A stretch of DNA of 64,000 nt from Antedon mediterranea (lineage: Eukaryota; Echinodermata; Crinoidea; Comatulida; Antedonidae), in NCBI RefSeq assembly GCF_964355755.1, contig NC_092670.1, positions 1,823,001 to 1,887,000 of the forward strand, written 5' to 3'. Of this stretch, positions 23,768 to 36,517 are shown one piece after another. The notes under the pieces are model-generated. The model was not told where the DNA came from. It saw only the letters and a program-made list of their open reading frames with translations, and ran no database searches. Position 1 is the first letter of the stretch; each line of letters begins with the position of its first letter. A program made the position numbers and the translations under genes.

Positions 23768-25281
23768 TATCACATTTACATCCACAGTGATTTGAGTCTC
23801 CTTTTGAGTTTTTTTACGTCGATATTATTTAACTTGTCTTTTTTTGCGGTGCTACAGCTGGTTTAAATGCACTCTTATTGGAGACAACAATGATAGAAGT
23901 GTGGAAGGAACATAGAGGTATTATACAACTAGAGGGTCCACTAGCTGTATACTACCAGGTGTACTATCTCACCATTTTAAAAAGTCCAACATTTCCAAAA
24001 CAAAACTATTGGAATTTTAGCCATATAGAAAGTAACAGTGCAGTACTGCAAACAAAGATGAAATGAGAGACAAAACAATAACAACAAAACAATTAACAGG
24101 CTATATATATGATATGATTTTAAATATATTTTATTACACAATAAATGTAACCATCTTGTGGTTGACATGTGTCAATGAAAATAAAGTGTTTGTATTATAC
24201 ATTAATATCCTGAAGATAAAACCTTATAATTTACCTTAAAAGTTCAATTCAAACAAAATACATTGAATTAATTGGAAAAAATAATTAACATTTCATTTTC
24301 GATGTACTGTATATACTGAAATCATTGATTGTCTATTTTCTATTTATAGATTAAGAACATTAAAAAGTTAAAAAACTTAAATTATTTACAAACTAAAATG
24401 TGCACTGTCTAATTTGATTGTATACACCGGCCTTTGAAACTGGGGATCTGATATCAACAGGGAATGGATATCATTTACAATTTTTAGGGTAAAACACAAG
24501 ATGTTACAGTTAAAACATTTCTCATCTATTAAATAACTGCACTAATGATTTTGTCCATCATTAAAATAACATTGTAAGAGTTTTACCAATATTAACAATG
24601 ATGAAATGATTGAAAATTGACAGCAGGAAAGGACAGACATAATTATTATGTAAAGGATACCATTTGGACACTACATCTAACCAATGGCACATTTGCATTG
24701 AGGGTGTGTCCTTGTGTTGTGTCCTAGAGGGAAGATAAGGACCAAGCAAGGAAGGCCAAAACTGTTTACATGGCAGTGAAACCTAACCTCTCAATTATGG
24801 CCACTCCTTAAATCAATTTGAGTAAAACTATTTTCCTGATTACGAAAATATAGAATTCACAGATTTTGAATAAAATTTTGAGTTTTAAAAATGTCTATAT
24901 AACTCTGCTGATTGTATACATTTTTACATTTTTAGCTGATCATATTAACTGGATAATAAATTCCTATATACAAGTTAATTGAATAAATAATACATAGTAC
25001 ATAGTTTTTTAAAAGTTAACTTACAAATCAACAGAAAGCTAAAATCGTAACAAATTAAAATATTCCTCACTCACTCACTGTACAGCCTTGCCTCTTCCAC
25101 TCAGCAGTTACGATGCAGGCCTGTCTTCACTTTTCAACCACCCTTCCCCCTCCCATCAACTTTGATATGGCCCTACCTCTCCCATCTTTCTCATCCAATT
25201 TCTCATTTTAGCATTTGTAACGCAAAAGTGTGAACTGTAAACACATACTTCCAAACCTTAACTTTGTGGTATTTCTTAAAC
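23768..25281. other. Intergenic, no gene seen
   Basis: AT-rich sequence between EME1 and SPSB3, whose 3' ends face each other. No recognised coding frame or repeat is visible. It should contain the SPSB3 3' UTR. Confidence 0.6.
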
Positions 25282-28254
25282 TTATTTACTTTTTTCGCCA
25301 TCTTCAGTCGAATATAATTTCCCTTTAATTGTCAATAATGTTTGTGTACCTTTATTATAGCATGGTATATTTGATGTTGGATCCACCTGACTACCTAGCA
25401 ACCAGCTCAGACGATCGTTCAAGTAATTTTTAAGGCCTGGTGGGAAAGGCAGCGCAGTAAGAACGTTCTTCTCCACTGGTATGTTTTTACGTAGAACTGT
25501 GCAGCACATAAACTGTAAACTTGAGGGATACGAGACAGCTTGTACTAAGCGCATGCTTGAGCGAGCAGCGGTCGAACAAACCATTGGGTACCATGACTTT
25601 CCGACCAATCCATTTTTTGCCGTTCCTTAAAAAAATTGAATTCAAAAACATTGATGGAGCAGTTTATTATGGGAAATTTTTCAATTTTTCATCATAATCA
25701 TATAGTTTTGTAAATATGTTTAAATTGAGGGTTCTGGTTAATTTTGTAAAAGTCTAGCAAACTTGTAGAACAAAACTTTGAGGTTAAGATCTAGATATCC
25801 AAGTATTTTTACTTAAAGATCAAAATGAAGGTCAAAATATTCTAAATTTAAATTGGCCATATCAAAGTAATATTAAAGTTATTCACCTTAAGTCGAAAAT
25901 TCGAGCCAAAAACAACAATTTTACGTAATTAATAGCTAAATTAATTTGATTACATTTCGTCTGAATAATCGTCCCGAGCGAAAGTAAACAAAGATTTCAA
26001 ACCATGAGTATACATTATGCATGATGCTAATTCAAATTAGGATTGTTTACAACTGGTCACGGATGAGAAGGTGTATTCACACAGATCGCGAGGAAGTTTT
26101 ATGATTATGCATACAGAGTAGCCAAATAAGCGCTTGCATTATGAGATATGTTTTGATAGAAAAGTTATTTTTTGAACCAAAAAACGTCTGTATTTAAGTT
26201 AAATTTTTTTTTTTCGACTCATTTTTGGTGAAAATTAATAACTAATATTATGATACTTCAAAATGACCCACTTTTTTTCGAAATCTTTTTTTTTTTTTGA
26301 ATTTGACAAAGGGACAATACATCTTTAAACTTAAGGTGCCCTTTTATAAATAACTCACCCAAGCGTTGGCCATTTTTATAGAAACTTAAGGTGCCCTTCC
26401 ACATGTCAAGATGTACACCAATCACATCTGTCTGGCCAAACTTTCCACAAAACACATTTGTGGAACCTGCAAAATGGAACGCTCCAGTGTACGACAATCC
26501 GCAACTTTCACCGTTGTTATCATTACCCAGAAGGCTACAGAACGTCTGGCTATAATCATTGAAGTTAATTTCTTTTGTACCAATGCCAACCATCTACAAA
26601 ATACCATGATCGACACTTAAATATTGTTTTTAAAATTAAATCTTGTTAATGTTACTACTTGTTTGAGGGATTGTGGGCACCTTTAAGGTATTATGGTCAA
26701 CTGTTGTGATTCAAATCCTGGACTGTTTGTGCCAATAAAATAAATGAAAAACATTTTTTCCTCACCATATCCGTTCCATAAACAGAAGATACCATTTTTA
26801 TCTCCCAATAATGTTGCCCTTCTCCCATTTCCATTGTCCCCCGACATGCGGCCGTTCCGCAACTATATTCCAGATGAAAATTGACTTCCCGTTCATCTAA
26901 TGTCACATGACTTGCCGTTGATTTAGACTCCCTATCCCAGACCCAATCAAAACCTAGGTAAACAATATTTAAACTTTTTTATTAGATACAGTAATTAGAT
27001 TCATCAAAAGGTTTTGTCACTAATATCTAAATATTGTCTAGTTATTTGTATATTTTTGCATGTATATTACACTAGTATATTTTATGTCTTTCAACCATGT
27101 TAATGGTGACGTATGGTCACTCTAGGGTGATGATGAAATAAAAAATAACATCAGCAGCCATTTGTTTATCTTTCTCTTCAATGACTCGTGCTTTTTTAGC
27201 TGTTAATTAATGTGTCTGTCTCTTATTATTGTTTGAAGGGTGGACAGTGCAATATTTGTTAGGCTTATTGTCATCCTTTCAATATTTCTGTATTTTTAGG
27301 TTTTTAGTAATTCCATGCTTGTTTTGCTTGACCATTCATTAACCAATTTGCTTTGACCATGGAAATTCTTATATAATTGGAACTCTGCCAGGTGACCTTA
27401 CAATTAGAAATCAATAGGTAAAATGACCTTCACCTACTACCTAAGTAAAAGTTACTTTCTATTGTTTATTTACCAGTACCAGCTATTATTCAAAGTTTAA
27501 TCATTTACAATAATATAACGTAATAATAGACAAGAATATATTATGGAGCTTCAATATTTATAATACTAATAACCACTCTCTAGCCTACCAACTGTTTTGT
27601 TATGTAAATTATACTATTTATTCGGTATTTATACTATTATTACTTATTATTAGACCTACCTACTCTATAGAGGCTAAATCGTAATGTGTGTAGTTATCCG
27701 TGTAGTAATAGTATTATTACCTAGCTAAAAAATATGCCTACAGTAGCTAGTCTAAGGATCATATTAATATTATAGGGTAGGCCATCCATAGCCCATAGTT
27801 TTCCTACTGAAAAATATGCCTACAGTAGAAAAAAAAATCCACACAAAAAAATTTTTTTCTTACTTCTTTTTGCTTCATCTTCTATCGCTGCAAGATCAGA
27901 AGTTGTTGCTTCATTTTCTTCTGGATTATGTGAAGTTTTGGCTGTAAAATAACAACGTAAACTCCTTCTACTCATCTCCCCCTCATTTTCATCACTGTCA
28001 GAGTTACTATCCCTGCCAGGGCTAGGCCTATGACAGCGTTCGAGTCGTCGTCGTTCCATCCTCCCTCTTCTTGCGGTGCTGGTGGCCGCTGAACATTCCA
28101 AATCATCATCTTCCTCCTCGTGGCCTAGCCCTGGGTTTCTCTGTTGTCCGTCTCGATTTCTGGAAAACGAGACTTCTGTTTGAGACTCGACCTTTTGGCA
28201 TTTCGTGGTATCTCTATCAGTCTTTTTGTCAGCCATTACGGAGTTCCTCTTCAA
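25282..28254 (-). CDS. SPSB3: SPRY domain-containing SOCS box protein 3
   Basis: Substrate receptor of a cullin-RING E3 ubiquitin ligase: the SPRY domain binds the target and the SOCS box binds elongin and the cullin. Exons: 27864-28254, 26766-26953, 26359-26593, 25282-25625, about 385 residues. The first exon encodes a charged, disordered N-terminus with an EEEDDD stretch. The SPRY domain runs from FDWVWD through [46 protein letters not shown] and [17 protein letters not shown] to [14 protein letters not shown]. The C-terminal SOCS box includes LQFMCC and [11 protein letters not shown]. Order and spacing match vertebrate SPSB3 closely. The start may be Met at 28254 or at 28236 (MADKK). Intron 3 (25626-26358) is very AT-rich. 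Confidence 0.94.
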
Positions 28255-28444
28255 AATTCAAACATATTTATTGAACTTTCATTCACAAAAATCAACAAAA
28301 CAAACAAAACGCATTTCATAATTCTTCATCCATCAAAAAAGTAAAAGTGCGCCCTCTATAAAAAATATATTCACACAATGTCGTTTTGATAATTCATCCA
28401 AAGAAATTAAATTATCTTATTAGTTTTTCTTTACTTATTTAAAT

Positions 28445-28770
28445 TACATGCCCATTCATATAGTGAGTAATCTTTGGTATCCTCATCTTCATCCTAATTA
28501 CATGCCCATTCATATAGTCAGTAATCTTTGGTATCCTCATCTTCATCCTAATTACATGCCCATTCATATAGTCAGTAATCTTTGGTATCCTCATCTTCAT
28601 CCTAATTACATGCCCATTCATATAGTCAGTAATCTTTGGTATCCTCATCTTCATCCTAATTACATGCCCATTCATATAGTCAGTAATCTTTGGTATCCTC
28701 ATCTTCATCCTAATTACATGCCCATTCATATAGTCAGTAATCTTTGGTATCCTCATCTTCATCCTCTCTA
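28445..28770. repeat. 54-bp minisatellite, six near-identical copies
   Basis: The unit begins TTACATGCCCATTCATATAG and repeats six times with almost no differences (one GTGAG/GTCAG change in the first copy). Because 54 is divisible by three, it stays open on both strands, giving 18-residue peptide repeats each way. It lies upstream of SPSB3 and is most likely non-coding. Confidence 0.95.
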
Positions 28771-29513
28771 TCCTATTTTTCTCCGCGACCAAAGCTGTAC
28801 GCGTTTTCCATAGCAATTTTCTTTAAAACATGCATGCCGCACTAATGAGTAGTAGTAGACAAGTAACACAATTATTACTTCAGTTATACTAAAAGTTCAA
28901 TATAAATAAGTTTTCCTCTAACAAAAGATTGAGCATTATTGAACTTATTCTTTGAAGTAAGATGATGGTATGGTCTGGTTATTTTACTAATGTTATGATT
29001 TGTTCATTAAGTTTTTTGGATAGCGATAATATGTCTCTCTACATGTTGCAATATATTTATTGGTACATAATAACGTCACATACATTGAACATTACCTTTC
29101 AGTTTTGTTTAAAAAAAAACCAAAAATGATTTAAAAAAATATAAGCATAGTTCACTATAATATCTCTATGATATAAGTCAAAGTAAAAAGTAGTGGGTAA
29201 AATTAAATAAAAAAAACAAAATAAGATTGTATGCATTTATAGCGTAACAAATAACTATTGAATTGATGGAATGATATTTTGTCAAATATAGGATTGTTAT
29301 TATTGTGGGTTTGTTCTTAGTTTGACACCAGCTCTCTGTTCACTGTCCATTTAGTACCATCTTTAATCTGTTTACAATCTCTATGGAAACACAATTGAGG
29401 GCGCTACGTTTAAGTCAATTTCTTACATCCAAGACACAACTGTGTAAACTCAACATTTAATTTTACTTCATAGCTATATAGCGTCCAAATATTTATTAAC
29501 TAACCAATCCACA
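28771..29513. other. Intergenic, no gene seen
   Basis: AT-rich spacer between the 54-bp array and the small gene at 29514. It should contain that gene's promoter and 5' UTR. No clear TATA box stands out. Confidence 0.5.
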
Positions 29514-30518
29514 ATGGCTAAATCTATCGTCGATGCCCGCGATGTTGGCGTCGGTTCTTGCTCGGCTAGCTCCGTAGGATTAACGACGGTATCGCTACCT
29601 CAGATCGCCCACCATCCCGACTCCTGGACCAGGGTCACCACCAACAATATGCACTTAAGATCGCTACACCAGATCGATCAATTTCAGGTAAGGATAGGCT
29701 CATGCCAAGACTGAACTAAGAGAGCAAATTACATGCAGGAAAAATTAGACAAAACATTCATTATTTTCAAACAAATGTTATGGCGTGTTGAACGGCTTGT
29801 ATTAAATTGTTGATTTTTGAAAAAAGGAAAACAGTTTTTAACGAGGCCGCATCCATGGAGCTGTGTCTTTAAAAGCGGTAAATTATGTTTACTGCTGACT
29901 GTTTCAATAAGTTACAATTTTAATTTGTATCAAAATATGTTTTTATTTTTCATAGGCGTGGCAAAGCGATGTACAAAGCCAAATATCCTGTATTTCTGAA
30001 AAACTGGTAAATACTTATCGTACTTTATTTTCAAAGTAGTCTTTGGTGGTTCCTTTTACCATCACTAAGATCAAGGGCGTAAAAACCCACGCAAGAAGTT
30101 TGACCAATCACAAGCGATGAATCATCCTCTGAATTGTGATTGGTTAAATGTAGGCCTACTTGCACGCAGCGGTTTTTATCAATAGAAAGTGATCAAATTC
30201 AATACTGTACAACCAAACGAACGGGTTTTTGTGCAGGAAAAAATGTATTGGAACAACGCGTCCGTACGCGAGATATTCGGGCAGGACGAGTAGGGCCTAT
30301 CATACTCTACTTTAAAAATATAAAAGTAAGCCTACTGAAATTGATCATGTATTATTATTTTGTAGAGATCATCACTAGAAGAAAATCCGCATCCTAATAT
30401 TAACATTTCCACATACGGTCCTGAAGAAGTCAGCTTTGAAGATAAAAGAAAACAATACACTCGCAAGACAACGCCCCAAATACAGAATGCCATAGCATTC
30501 GGCAATGGCCGAACGTAA
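29514..30518 (+). CDS. Small uncharacterised protein, three exons
   Basis: I do not recognise this family. Three exons join in phase 0 at consensus sites: 29514-29687, 29956-30006 and 30366-30518, giving about 125 residues. The first exon is codon-like and comparatively GC-rich (MAKSIVDARDVGVGSC at the start, then a segment rich in H, T and L). Exon 2 reads AWQSDVQSQISCISEKL, a possible amphipathic helix. Exon 3 starts RSSLEENPHPN and becomes charged (FEDKRKQYTRK). The last 11 codons and the stop lie inside a 61-bp tandem repeat. No signal peptide or membrane segment is seen. It could be a cytoskeletal or ciliary small protein, but nothing in the sequence proves a role. Confidence 0.55.
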
Positions 30519-30642
30519 AGAATGCCTTTCGGCAATGGACGAGTAGAATGCCATAGCATTCGGCAATGGCCGAACATAAAGAATGCCTTTCGGCAATGGA
30601 CGAGTAGAATGCCAGAGCATTCGGCAATGGACGAACGTAACA
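30485..30642. repeat. 61-bp minisatellite overlapping the end of the small gene
   Basis: About 2.6 copies of a 61-bp unit start at 30485, 30546 and 30607. Within the unit TTCGGCAATGG occurs twice, and a GCATTCGGCAATGGCCGAA stretch is partly palindromic. The first copy supplies the C-terminal codons and stop codon of the gene at 29514-30518. Confidence 0.9.
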
Positions 30643-31377
30643 GAATTGTTGTATTTCAATAACACAGAATTGTTGTTGATAAAGCTGCAGAGGTGGCATC
30701 AGAGTGCAGTGGGCGGCAAGGAATTAACATAAATGACTAAAAAGATGCAACCAAAAAAGATCATGTTTTAGCAATATAAACCTCGAGGTTGTTTATTTTT
30801 AATATTCACATAAATTTGGACATCAACAAATCGAAGAAAGTAAAATAAATATAAATTGAAATAAATCATGGAAGTCCCTGATATAGTAATATAAATATAT
30901 ATTAATGTTAAAACAAAATACGTTAAAATGCTGATTTGGTCGGCGGTAAGTGTATGTTCTTATCCAAAAAAAACCAGCACAATAGGCATATGCCGGTTAC
31001 AAAATAAAAAAAGACACATTAGACTACATTAAGACAAGGGACGTATATTTTATGCTATTTTAAAAGAGATAAACAGGTGGTCACTAATGGGCCGTTATAC
31101 TTTTAGGTAGCGATGCAGAAAACACGAATTATTCATTATATATCCGATATTCCTTACTGAATATACATTAGATGTACGTAACTGAAAATGCTAATTCTGC
31201 CGTCCGTTGAAGTTGTATTTAAGATATTATTATAATATTCTTGCCTGATTACAATAAGCACACATTTTAGCAGCATTAATTACAAATATATTTTTATCTT
31301 TAGTGTTTGTAGGGCCTAGACGTGTGGTTCCAGCAAATAAAATATATAATTATTTCAAACAATCTTGTGCTTGCTTT
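30643..31377. other. Intergenic, no gene seen
   Basis: AT-rich spacer between convergent genes. It should include the 3' UTRs of both neighbours. No domain or repeat is recognised. Confidence 0.55.
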
Positions 31378-33429
31378 TTATTCATAGAGACTGCTAACAC
31401 CTTTTGTAGTCAATAATTTTTCAAAATCTTCTCTTGCCTTATCAACCGACTGTCCTCTAAGATTCGATACTAATGACACTTTTCCTTTCGTTAGCTCCGG
31501 GAAAGCCGGACTACTGACAACATTCTTCGCTTTTGTAACTTGATCGTCGTCTGTTCCAGAATTTGTTTCGGATATTTGTTGTCGGGTTTTTGCTCGTTGA
31601 ACGCTCTTTTCACCAACTTTCTTGCGAAGGTCTGTATAGGTTGACCGTTTTTGACCATCTGAAAAGGAGAAAAAATCTAAAAATCAGTCAACTATTATTA
31701 TTAATAAAAGACGATCGCAATGCACACCACCCCACTCGTAGGCCTACACTGATGTTACCAAGGTCCGTACGCGGGGAGATAAAAACACGCACGCGTACTA
31801 TCATTGATGTCACCAAGGTCCGTACGCGGGGAGATAAAAAAAAAAAACACGCACGTGTACTAACATTGATGTCACCATACGTCCGTACGCGGGGAGATAA
31901 AAAACACGCACGCGTACAAACATTGCACCAAGGTCCGTACGCAGGGCGATAACAAAACACACGCGTACTAACATTGATGTCACCAAGGTCCGTACGCGCG
32001 CAAAGAGTATACTTATTACTTATATCGCAAAGGATCTTACTTGAAAACTCACAAATTTATGGTATAAAATAAATATGAATTGAATAATAATTGCATAATT
32101 AGGCCTAATGGATTAATGAGTATTTTTTTTTTGCCAAACGTTTAACGGGTTTGTTAGGCATGATAGTTTAAATGTCGAGGATTTTAAATAAGCAACAGAA
32201 AAAAAAAATCAAAACTTACGAATATCTTTTTTTGAGTCAGTTTTCTTGTTTTTTCTATTCGCTTGTACAACTCGTTGAATACTTTCCTCTGAAAATACCA
32301 ATGCTCTATCACCGGCCACCGGGTTGCCATTACAGCATTCTGCATTACACATTTCTCTATCATCTTCCACTTTTCCATGCGGGGCAGCCGTTTCTTTAGC
32401 ATTTTTATGTAAAATATCGTAGCCGGGTCGGAATGAGTCGGTGAGTTGATGTTGTAAATAATCGTATAACTTACGAAGTTCTTTATATTGCAATTTGTTG
32501 TTCAGTGTTTCATCATTGTCGTCAAGATTATTGATAGAAGGCGATTTAAAAAGTTCGTTTCTGTCTCCGGTCGCCGGTTCCGGAGACGGATACTGTATCG
32601 ACTTGTAAGAACTGTGCATCTTACTAATAGCTGACCCGTCTATTGTCTGATTTTCGTCGTCAAAAGTTACGTAAGAGACAGAATCATCGGAACCATACAA
32701 AGAGTCGTACTCATCATCGTCATCTGAGGCGCCAACCCGCCGTTGTCGAACAGCGTTCTGTTCTCTGTACGCTATCATATTGGATACTTTATTTGGGATG
32801 GTTGGTAAAAAAGACTGCTGTTTGGTCGTCTGAATAACCTTTTTCGGACGCATTTCCGCCCAGTCGTACGCACTACGAAATTCACGGTCGCGTACGGTTG
32901 TCGACGCGTTACCTTGATGGATTAGAATACTAGCGCTCACATCATGTCCTCCACGCATAGCTTGCATTAATGGAGTCATTCCATTGAAATTTGGAATATC
33001 CACGCTCAGAGAGTATTTCAGTAAGGCATCCACCATCCTTTTCACAGTGGCAGCACTACCAGAAGATGCAGCGTGAAAAAGAGCTGTACAGCCATTCATA
33101 TCCACCTGGTTCAGGTCAAGATCCACGTCTCTGTGAGCTAGAAGGTAACTTACAAGATAGTCTTTACCGTAGATGCACGCCCATTGCAGCGCATTCCTCC
33201 CGACGACATCTGTCTGCGAAACTTTAGCGCCATATTTCAGAAGCAGTTTTACAACTTTGATCTGGTTTCGGTTGTTGTCGATGAAGACCGCTCGTATCAG
33301 CGGACCTTGTATGCAGTCGTCGACGACGGAGACACGAACGCCGGATTCGATAAGCAGACGAACTTGCCGAGGTCTACCCGCCGAGACTGCCTTAAGTATA
33401 GCGGAACTTGTACCGCTTTCTTCTAGCAT
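31378..33429 (-). CDS. Ankyrin-repeat protein, ANKRD34-like (tentative)
   Basis: Two exons, 32220-33429 and 31378-31658, give about 496 residues. The N-terminal 190 residues form an ankyrin-repeat block: SSAILKAVSAGRPRQVRLLI, a second repeat with NQIKVVKLLLKYGA, GRNALQWACIYGKDYLVSYL, NGCTALFHAASSGSAATV, and NGMTPLMQAMRGGHDVS. An acidic, serine-rich disordered region follows (SDDDDEYDSLYGSDDS). The end is a basic, coil-prone tail. The layout of ankyrin repeats followed by a long disordered tail recalls ANKRD34 proteins, but I see no family-specific motif, so only a scaffold or binding role is supported. The upstream region is not coding. The intron carries a CG-rich minisatellite. Confidence 0.85.
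31745..32005. repeat. CG-rich minisatellite in the intron of the ankyrin gene
   Basis: Five copies of a 54-58 bp unit containing CAAGGTCCGTACGCGGGGAG, an A run of variable length, and CACGCACGCGTAC. It is unusually rich in CG steps for this window, and the copies differ mainly in the length of the A run. It creates spurious open frames on both strands. Confidence 0.9.
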
Positions 33430-35021
33430 GGTTAATTCTTACAGTAGAGATGATTTGAAAAAATAGTTAATTTTCAATAGACGATTAAAAAGAAGCTGTA
33501 AATATGTTTTTGCTTCTGTTGGTCAAACACAAACGTTCAGCCCTACTGTACTGTTGGTCAAGGCAAACTGTTATGCGAATATACGTGATAACAATCGAGC
33601 TAAACTCTTGTAGACAAGATAAGGTATCAACTAAACTTAGGGACGGATGTGAACATTATCAATATCTCTACACGTCCTCCTTCCAAAGTTTCGTCATTAC
33701 GTCACTTTAATTGACGGAGTGACGTCACATGGAACGATGATTGACGAAATGTCAAATTAATTATCACATAATGGTTATTAAATGTTATCTTCCGCTAGTC
33801 AATGTGGATTACAAGTGTATGTTACACAAACCACTTTCAATTTAATAAAGGTTGAAGCATTCAATGATTAGGAGACTGACCTTTACCGGATAAGGTCTTT
33901 GTTCTCAGGAGGAAGAAAAGAGTTCTCTGTTTATGGCACGTCATTGTCGACATCATGCGTCCACAATGGAACATGTCCCCCGGTTTGTGGCGCACTGTGA
34001 ATACCTCACAGTCGGTTTTTTCGTTACAGTGTTCAAATCAATTACTGAGATAAACTCATTAGATTTGTTGCATTAAAGATTTTATGATCAATTAAAAATC
34101 TATTTTTATTGATTTCTGTTCGGCTGTTCAGAATCGGATACTACTGCTACCTATCCTATTTTGTAACGATTAAGTATAAACAGTTACTGTAATGTTACAG
34201 ATTACACAAAAGTGAATTCAGGAGAGAATTCAAGGCAGGAACAAAATAAGTCGAAAATAATTATGATCAAAGATGTAGGGCTATTATTAATAAAATCAGA
34301 CTTAAAATAGGCCATGTTGTAGTTTTAATAAAGTTAATGTTTTCGATCCCAATTTTGGTCAAAGTGAACAAAAAAAACATTTAGGGGCTGTATATTATTA
34401 AGAATCAGAATCTTATTATTGTTATAATGGAGAAGGGAGGGAGGGGAATTAATGGGTTTTATTACAAGTTACCGTATGTAGATTAAGTAAGATTACCTAT
34501 GTTTTTTGTCTATTTTGTGCTTTCATTTATTATATATTTTTGTTGGACGCACCTTCAAAATGTGAAGTGTGCCACTGTTACAAAAGTGAAGTTCCGAAAT
34601 AATAATTAATTATTATTATAGTATTTTTTAAGGATCTTTTTGATTGACAGTGTCAAACATAGGCCTACACAATCAACAATCTACAAACAAATTGTCAAAT
34701 CAAAGTGTACACAAAATACTTTACAATGCTGAAGGAGATATGACGTCACGCGATGTCAAATAAATTGTACTGTGTATTAATATTATTATTTGACTGTTAA
34801 CAATAAAATGGCATTTTAAGGAACTTTTAAAACATGGTTCACGATGATATAATAATAGCATGAATGAAGAACAGAGTTTTAAATGACTTGCATCTTGGAC
34901 AAGTGTGTGTTCTTCACACGGACTTCTCACCAAGTGTTTTCTGTGTGTTTAAACATTGTATAGTGAATATTAAAAGTAAACACGGAACACCCGCTATGAA
35001 TTAATAAATAGGTCAATTTGG
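33430..35021. other. Intergenic, no gene seen
   Basis: Upstream side of the ankyrin gene. The first few hundred bases hold several TGACGT-like words (33695-33730) that could be CREB/ATF-type sites, though this is only a word match. The rest is AT-rich with no recognised gene. Confidence 0.45.
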
Positions 35022-35138
35022 GGTGGGTGAGAGAACAAGGGAGAACAATACGCAATACGGGCTGAAGAATGGTAGCCATACCATGCAGGTGATGGGTGAG
35101 AGAAAGGGAGAACAATACGCAATACGGGCTGAAGAATG
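35022..35138. repeat. 69-bp minisatellite, left block
   Basis: About 1.8 copies of a unit containing GGGAGAACAATACGCAATAC and GGCTGAAGAATGGTAGCCAT. The last copy has a 2-base-shorter GAGAGAAAGGG variant and is cut at 35138, where the LINE begins. The same unit continues at 36163. Confidence 0.95.
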
Positions 35139-36162
35139 ACGACTTTGAAAGTGGCTATGCTGACGACTTTGCTGTAAGCTCCTGGTCACAAGAAGAACTG
35201 CAAACCATTGTGAACATCTTGAATAAAGTTTGTCTGGAATTTGGTCTAAGAATTAGTGCCCCCAAAACAGAAACCATTATATGGAACTGGAAAGAGGAAG
35301 TTGAAGAATACCCAAGATGCATCATACAAATTGGCGGCGTACACATTAACAACGTAACACACTTTAGATACCTTGGTGTATGGGCTACCTACAATGATGT
35401 TCATATTGGAGATCAAGAAGTAAAATACAGAATCAATTCAGCCAAAGGAGCATTTGCAGAGAATAGGGCATTGCTTACCAACAGAACGATCCACCTACAA
35501 ACAAGAATGATGTTTCTTAATGGTCTAGTTAGGAGTAGACTCACCTATGGTTGCCATGCTTGGAGGGCAACAGGAAGTGAAATGTCCAAACTTAGCACAA
35601 CATACAAAACCTTCCTAAGAAGAATGCTAGTGAATGGCTTTCAAAGAGTCTGCCCACCAAACCATGTAGACATATCCTCAGATGAAGAAACAGATGAAAA
35701 CTATATAGACTGGCGTTACGTAATTGATAATGACGATCTCTACAAAATTACTGGCTGTCAACCGCTAGAAGAATATGTCTACAAGCAACAATTCAACTGG
35801 ATCGGACATGTAATTAGAAAAGAAAATGAAGATCCTACAAAAATTCTTACTTTTCACACAACACAAAGTAAACGAAGAGGTCGGAAGATACCATCAGTAC
35901 TTGATAGAGTTGTACAACAAAGTCAACTTACTAGATGCAACTTCATTAGAGCCTGCTTCAACAGAAATTTATAATTCCCAGCAATGTTTTAACTGTATAT
36001 ATGAACTGTTTTATAAGTTGTTTTGTGACTGTGTAATTTGGTAGTAGTCACTCTCATACTGTAGGCCTACATTTAAAAGTAACACATCCAAATGCCAACT
36101 TCAAGTCAATGGCTACCAGATGTCTCTGTGAGACGGTTATTTGAACCAGTACCAGTACCAGT
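35139..36162 (+). mobile_element. 5'-truncated LINE inserted in the 69-bp minisatellite
   Basis: The insert carries the 3' part of a reverse transcriptase frame, open to 35974. It begins right at the catalytic YADD (GYADDFAVSSWSQ), followed by thumb and C-terminal regions with the common WIGHVIRKE and KRRGRKIPSVLDR motifs. It ends in a short ACCAGT repeat tail (36146-36162), as several LINE families do. Both flanks carry the same 61 bp (35078-35138 and 36163-36223), interpreted as a long target duplication. The endonuclease and most of the palm are missing, so it is dead on arrival. Confidence 0.85.
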
Positions 36163-36517
36163 ATACCATGCAGGTGATGGGTGAGAGAAAGGGAGAACAA
36201 TACGCAATACGGGCTGAAGAATGGTAGCCATACCATGCAGGTGATGGGTGAGAGAACAAGGGAGAACAATACGCTATACGGGCTGAAGAATGGTAGCCAT
36301 ACCATGTAGGTGATGGGTGAGAGAACAAGGGAGAACAATACGCAATACGGGCTGAAGAATGGTAGCCATACCATGCAGGTGATGGGTGAGAGAACAAGGG
36401 AGAACAATACGCAATACGGGCTGAAGAATGGTAGCCATACCATGTAGGTGATGGGTGAGAGAACAAGGGAGAACAATACGCAATACGGGCTGAAGAATGG
36501 TAGCCATACCATGCAGG
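36163..36517. repeat. 69-bp minisatellite, middle block
   Basis: Five copies of the 69-bp unit, the first being the 67-bp GAGAGAAAGGG variant shared with the left block. ACCATGCAG and ACCATGTAG versions alternate. The block is cut by the foldback element at 36518. Confidence 0.95.

Noticed and set aside
31745-32005. Open frames on both strands across a CG-rich segment
   Set aside because: They follow the minisatellite period and lie in the intron of the ankyrin gene.
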